DNA from: Desulfobacteraceae bacterium
GTDB lineage: Bacteria > Desulfobacterota > DSM-4660 > Desulfatiglandales > Desulfatiglandaceae
Reading direction: 5' to 3'
DNA length: 10,318 nt
NCBI GenBank assembly: GCA_020349865.1
Contig: CP070700.1
Location: forward strand, 498,755 to 509,072
Shown one piece after another: positions 6,870 through 10,318 of the stretch. Position 1 is the first letter of the stretch. The number at the start of each line of letters is the position of its first letter. The notes beneath the pieces are model-generated. The model worked only from the letters and a program-made list of their open reading frames with translations, searched no databases and was not told the origin of the DNA. The translations under genes were made by a program, and so were the position numbers.

Positions 6870-8273
6870 CTACACATCTTCCTTGGGTTTGGACCGGTCA
6901 CCATCCAGTCCATACGCTTTGATCTTTCTCCATATGGTCCGGCGGTTGACCCTGGTTTGTTTTGCTGTTTTCGATACATTTCCCTGATATCGCTTGAGCG
7001 CTTCTGAGAAATATGCCTTTTCAAACCGCTTAAGAACAATGGATTTAGCCGTCATAAAGGGAATATCGGCATCTGGCATTTCCCAGGACAATTCGCCGGC
7101 AGGGGTTTGTATTTGTCGGGAAAAGGTGACCTGGTCAATGGTGTCACGATCCGTTACATAAAAGGCTCGTTCCAGGACATTTTCCAGTTCTCGTACGTTT
7201 CCGGGCCAATGATGTTCCATCAGTTGGTGCATCGCCCGGTTGGAAAGGCACTTGATATTCTTACCCAATGTTTTATTTAAAGCGTTTATAAAGTGTTTCG
7301 CCAAAAGCGGGATGTCTTCAATTCTTTCTCTCAATGGAGGAACCCGGATGAAAAAGACATTAAGGCGATAAAAGAGATCGACTCTGAATTCTTTCTTCTC
7401 AATTTTTTCTTCGAGATTCTGGTTGGTTGCCGAAATAATTCTTACGTCTACATCAATAGGGTCGTTACCGCCAACTCTCTCGAACTTTTTTTCTTGGAGC
7501 ACCCTGAGGAGCTTGACTTGCATGTTCGGCGAAATATCGCCCACCTCATCCAGAAAGATGGTTCCCCCTTGCGCGTATTCAAATTTGCCCGTCTTGGTTT
7601 GGAAAGCTCCTGTAAATGCACCTTTTTCGTAGCCGAAAAGTTCTGATTCTAAAAGATTTTCGGCCAGAGCCGCACAGTTAATGCCAACAAATGGTTTTTC
7701 TTTTCTGGGGCTGTTGAAATGGATGGCCTTTGCCACCAACTCTTTGCCCACGCCGGTCTCGCCGGTAATCAAAACCCTGGCATCCGTAGGCGCCAACTTC
7801 TGTATCAGTTCATAAATTTTCTGCATTTCATGGTTTTTACCGATAATATTTCCAAAGGCGTATTTTTGATCGATCTCTTTTCTTAGATCCCGGATCTCCT
7901 TTAGCATCCGTTTTTCTCTAAGGACCTTATCCACGGTCATAAGCAGAAGCTCGGGATCAAATGGCTTTTGTAGATAATCGCTCATTCCTTGCTTGATAGA
8001 GGTAACTGCTGATTCAATAGAGCCAAAGGCGGTCATAATAATGCCCGATATATCTGGATCGATCTTTTCAGCCATTTTAAAGAGTTCTAAACCATCCGTT
8101 CCGGGCATTTTCATATCTGTCAACAAGATATCAAAGGGCCGGGAGGTCAGCGCATCTAAAGCCTGCTCAGCATTATTGGCAACGACGACATGGTGTCCCT
8201 CTCTTTGCAAAATGGCTTGAATATGCTGGCAGAAAGAGACCTGGTCGTCCACTACAAGTATCCTCGAATTCAT
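6870..8273 (-). CDS. NtrC-family sigma54-dependent response regulator
   Basis: This three-domain transcriptional activator has 467 aa from the ATG at 8273. That start has AGGG 8 nt upstream; the in-frame GTG at 8282 has no spaced ribosome site. The receiver domain (about 4-120) has the acidic pair D9/D10, phospho-acceptor D53, T81 and K103. The AAA+ domain (about 144-370) has Walker A GETGVGKE (171-178), GAFTGA (218-223), Walker B GGTIFLDE (236-243), arginine-containing FRVDLFYRL and WPGNVREL (356-363). A Fis-type helix-turn-helix closes the protein (GNVSKTAKQTRVNRRTIWRK, about 431-450). All catalytic residues are present. It follows the kinase gene by 15 bp. The adjacent sigma54 promoter makes the corrinoid methyltransferase operon its likely target. 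Confidence 0.95.
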   Translation of the reverse strand: MNSRILVVDDQVSFCQHIQAILQREGHHVVVANNAEQALDALTSRPFDILLTDMKMPGTDGLELFKMAEKIDPDISGIIMTAFGSIESAVTSIKQGMSDYLQKPFDPELLLMTVDKVLREKRMLKEIRDLRKEIDQKYAFGNIIGKNHEMQKIYELIQKLAPTDARVLITGETGVGKELVAKAIHFNSPRKEKPFVGINCAALAENLLESELFGYEKGAFTGAFQTKTGKFEYAQGGTIFLDEVGDISPNMQVKLLRVLQEKKFERVGGNDPIDVDVRIISATNQNLEEKIEKKEFRVDLFYRLNVFFIRVPPLRERIEDIPLLAKHFINALNKTLGKNIKCLSNRAMHQLMEHHWPGNVRELENVLERAFYVTDRDTIDQVTFSRQIQTPAGELSWEMPDADIPFMTAKSIVLKRFEKAYFSEALKRYQGNVSKTAKQTRVNRRTIWRKIKAYGLDGDRSKPKEDV

Positions 8274-8288
8274 GCATTTCACCCTGTA

Positions 8289-9620
8289 CTAAATATTTTT
8301 TTGCTTTTTATGTGTTCCATCCTCCGGCAGAAGAATATGGATCGTCGTTCCCTTTGACAGGGTAGCCAGAGGCCAGATAAATTTATCGTGCGTGTGATGA
8401 ATAAGATCAGGGGGTGGATTCCGGTATACAGAAATTTTACCCCGATGGGCTTCTATTATTCGGTGCGCTAAAGACAATCCTAGTCCCGCACCCGAATCCT
8501 TCGTCGTGTAAAAAGGGTGAAAGATCTTGTCTATTTCTGAAGGCGGGATGCCTATTCCTGTATCACTGATCAGGATACTGATATAGCCTCTTTTTCTATT
8601 AGAAAAACCTGAGATGAGAAAAAGACAACCTCCTGCAGGCATGGCTTGGATGCCATTGTGGATGATATTCCGAAATACCTGGCCTATCAACACGGCATCT
8701 ACTGAAATAGGTGGAAGATCGTTAGCAAAATGTTCCTCAACCTGAATACCATTCTGAAGGATTATTTCATGAAACGCAATTAAGGTTTCCCTTAAAATGA
8801 CATCAAGTTTTTGGGTAGAAAAGCTAGGCGTCAAGGTCTTCGTATAATCCAATAATTCGGTGACCACCTGATTGAGATCGTTGATTCCCTCTGAAAGATC
8901 CCAAAAATTTCTTTCCAATGCGTCCCTGTCCACTTCGAGGAGAGTAAACTCGCTGTTCGACCGTTTTCTGCTTTGGTAGGTCTTAGCATCCAGCATCAAC
9001 ACTTTTTGCAATAGTTTAGTGACCAAGAGGATGTCACCTAAAGGATTTCGAATTTGATGGGCAACAGCACTGGAAAACTCCCCCAGCAAGGCCAAGGACT
9101 TGGCCTTTTCAAGCTCTGCTTCTAGCCTTTTTTTATCAGTGATGTCAGTTAAGAATCCCTCCAGTACTTTAATCTCACCTTCAGTGGTAGGAATCCCGAC
9201 TCCTTGATCCCAAATCCATTTTTCTTCTCCCGTGGCGTTCTGAATGCGATACACGACACGATAGGGTTGTTTTGCCACCAAAGCTTCCTGTATCTGGTCC
9301 CACACACGCGGTTGATCGTCGGAATAAATAAGTTCGTTGAAGGTAAGTTTTTGATTCCCAATCAGATCTGAAGGTTTGAAGCCGCTCAGGTCAAAGAATC
9401 CATCACTGATATATTCCATGGTCCAATTTTGATCATTCAAGCACCGATAGACGACGCCCGGCAGGTTACCTATCAATGTAGAGAGCTTACGCTCACTTTC
9501 AAGCAGGGATTCTTCGGTTCGCTTGTGCTCGATTTCCAAAGGCTTCAATTCTGCAAGACGGCGGCGTAACTCCATCAATTCATGGATGAGTTGGTTCTTG
9601 GTCTTGTTTTTGTCTTTCAT
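8289..9620 (-). CDS. Soluble PAS-domain sensor histidine kinase
   Basis: This 443-aa kinase begins with a charged coiled coil (about 1-48). A PAS domain of the PAS_3 type follows (about 44-163, ending in GFLTDITDKK), then the HisKA/HATPase core. The phosphorylated histidine is H188 in AVAHQIRNPLG. The N-box is FRNIIHNGIQAM (316-327), G1 is DTGIGIP (353-359), the F-box is IFHPFYTTK and G2 is GAGLGLSLA (377-385). No signal peptide or transmembrane segment is seen, so it should sense a cytoplasmic signal, such as the substrate, a redox state or corrinoid status. The ribosome site AGGAGGT (9626-9632) is perfect and 5 nt from the ATG. It is the cognate kinase of the next gene and the first gene of that pair. 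Confidence 0.94.
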   Translation of the reverse strand: MKDKNKTKNQLIHELMELRRRLAELKPLEIEHKRTEESLLESERKLSTLIGNLPGVVYRCLNDQNWTMEYISDGFFDLSGFKPSDLIGNQKLTFNELIYSDDQPRVWDQIQEALVAKQPYRVVYRIQNATGEEKWIWDQGVGIPTTEGEIKVLEGFLTDITDKKRLEAELEKAKSLALLGEFSSAVAHQIRNPLGDILLVTKLLQKVLMLDAKTYQSRKRSNSEFTLLEVDRDALERNFWDLSEGINDLNQVVTELLDYTKTLTPSFSTQKLDVILRETLIAFHEIILQNGIQVEEHFANDLPPISVDAVLIGQVFRNIIHNGIQAMPAGGCLFLISGFSNRKRGYISILISDTGIGIPPSEIDKIFHPFYTTKDSGAGLGLSLAHRIIEAHRGKISVYRNPPPDLIHHTHDKFIWPLATLSKGTTIHILLPEDGTHKKQKNI

Positions 9621-9902
9621 CGATTACCTCCTAAAAACGCGAAATCCCAGCGACTGATGAAAGTTTGGCGTTCTAAGCAACTGATTCGTGATTTACTCGT
9701 TCATCCTTATTGCGTAAGCTATTAAAAATCTGGGAGATTGTATCAGTATCAACTTCAGCTGCCATTTTTTTAATTGTCAGCAAATTTAAGGAATGCAGAT
9801 TTCATATTAATAGATAACGTAATTCAGCTGAAAAATCCAGAATCTATTGTTGTCGGATCATCGAAGAGATCCGAAGGACCGTTTGTTTATGGAACACAAC
9901 TA

Positions 9903-9943
9903 TTGACAACACTTTGCGTCTGCAAGATAACAACAGCTATAAT
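9903..9943 (+). promoter_or_regulatory. Sigma70-like promoter candidate for the DinB-like gene
   Basis: A perfect -35 box TTGACA (9903-9908) is followed at 17 bp by GATAAC (9926-9931), which matches 4 of 6 positions of the -10 consensus. Alternatively, a perfect TATAAT (9938-9943) lies 18 bp after the weak -35 TTGCGT (9914-9919). Either would transcribe through repeat copy 2 into the gene starting at 10153. Confidence 0.35.
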
Positions 9944-9951
9944 GATTGCCG

Positions 9952-10011
9952 AAATAATGTTCCGTTAATCGAACCATTGAATGAGGTGCGGTTAAGTGGT
10001 GTTTTTTTGTT
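9952..10011. repeat. Dispersed ~60-bp repeat, copy 2
   Basis: This is the direct-oriented partner of 6501-6560. Most substitutions between the copies are in the second half. It lies between a promoter candidate and the DinB-like gene, and is followed at once by the palindrome CAAGATCTTG (10015-10024). Confidence 0.65.
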
Positions 10012-10152
10012 AAACAAGATCTTGCATACCGCTTAAAAATATATGCATGAAAATAGTAACCTTATGCAGTGTAAACGATTGAGAGTAAACCAGCGAAGTG
10101 TAAGTGCCTAAAGTTTGAAGTGAACTAAAGTGAGCTAAATTTGGAGATAAAT

Positions 10153-10318
10153 ATGAATGATTTACAAGAATTATTGGAAGCTCTAAAATTATCAGATAAA
10201 ATGCTCGATCAACTCGTTGCTTCAATGCCCCAGGAATTTTATGACGTGCGAAGACGTCAAAACTTCTGGACAATCGCAGAACATGTGGATCACCTGGCCA
10301 ATGTTCAACCCATGCTGC
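10153..10318 (+). CDS. DinB-like protein, N-terminal part
   Basis: The frame opens with ATG at 10153 after GGAG (10143-10146, 6 nt spacing) and runs open to the window edge: MNDLQELLEALKLSDKMLDQ and so on, 55 residues. FWTIAEHVDHLANVQPML (about 38-55) resembles the first metal-ligand helix of the DinB/DfsB four-helix-bundle family, with histidines in EHVDH. The family includes metal-dependent thiol transferases and many proteins of unknown role. Only the start is present, so completeness and function cannot be judged. It is transcribed away from the two-component genes and need not be related to them. Confidence 0.7.
   Translation, partial: MNDLQELLEALKLSDKMLDQLVASMPQEFYDVRRRQNFWTIAEHVDHLANVQPML

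Larger units (their letters stand above)
9621..10152. other. Divergent intergenic region between kinase and DinB-like gene
   Basis: These 532 bp carry no gene I can support. For the kinase, the minus strand has an extended -10-like TGATACAAT (TACAAT at 9737-9742) without a good -35 box. For the plus strand there is a sigma70-like promoter (listed separately), then repeat copy 2 (9952-10011) and a perfect 10-bp palindrome CAAGATCTTG (10015-10024). A 64-codon plus-strand frame starting with TTG at 9774 has no ribosome site and no recognisable sequence. Confidence 0.5.

Noticed and set aside
9774..9968. Small plus-strand gene upstream of the DinB-like gene
   Set aside because: It starts with TTG, lacks a ribosome site, resembles nothing I know and overlaps a promoter candidate and repeat copy 2.
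10010..10273. 87-codon minus-strand frame at the right edge
   Set aside because: It is antisense to the DinB-like gene, which has a good ribosome site and family-like sequence; the minus-strand product looks random.
1..10318. CRISPR array, tRNA or rRNA genes, intact insertion sequence
   Set aside because: No regularly spaced repeats, no cloverleaf or rRNA-like sequence and no transposase frame were seen on either strand.

Overview
The window looks like a chromosomal segment of an anaerobic bacterium. The gene content (a corrinoid methyltransferase pair, branched-chain-amino-acid-type ABC transport genes and an NtrC-type two-component pair) and the moderate GC fit a member of the Desulfobacterota or a related strict anaerobe. 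That placement is inference; no rRNA or marker gene is present. All genes but the last are on the minus strand, so transcription runs from right to left.

Layout from right to left. The right edge (10153-10318, plus strand) holds the start of a DinB-like gene, divergent from the rest. Between it and the sensor kinase lies a 532-bp non-coding stretch with a sigma70-like promoter and one copy of a ~60-bp repeat. Then come a soluble PAS histidine kinase (8289-9620) and an NtrC-family response regulator (6870-8273) with an intact GAFTGA motif. Next is a 484-bp gap holding the second repeat copy and a very good sigma54 promoter (6640-6654) that points into the next operon. That operon encodes a Cys-rich DUF3795 protein (5909-6385), a corrinoid protein (5191-5847), an MtmB-family methyltransferase (3810-5183) and a periplasmic binding protein (2470-3711). 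It closes with a rho-independent terminator (about 2405-2456). Further left are a SnoaL-like gene with a frameshift (1823-2235) and two LivG/LivF-type ATPase genes (207-1623). A structured repeat lies at the left edge.

The main point is that the MtmB-family protein has the length and overall sequence of archaeal monomethylamine methyltransferase but reads straight through the pyrrolysine position with leucine (TTG codon at 4593-4595). By remembered alignment it has also lost the residues that contact pyrrolysine. It sits 7 bp from its corrinoid partner. The simplest reading is a corrinoid-dependent demethylation system for an unidentified substrate, built on the MtmB fold, analogous to the change from MttB to the pyrrolysine-free glycine betaine enzyme MtgB. 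The binding protein may deliver the substrate, and the kinase/regulator pair probably switches the operon on through sigma54. A corrinoid reactivase, a second methyltransferase and the transporter permeases are not in the window.
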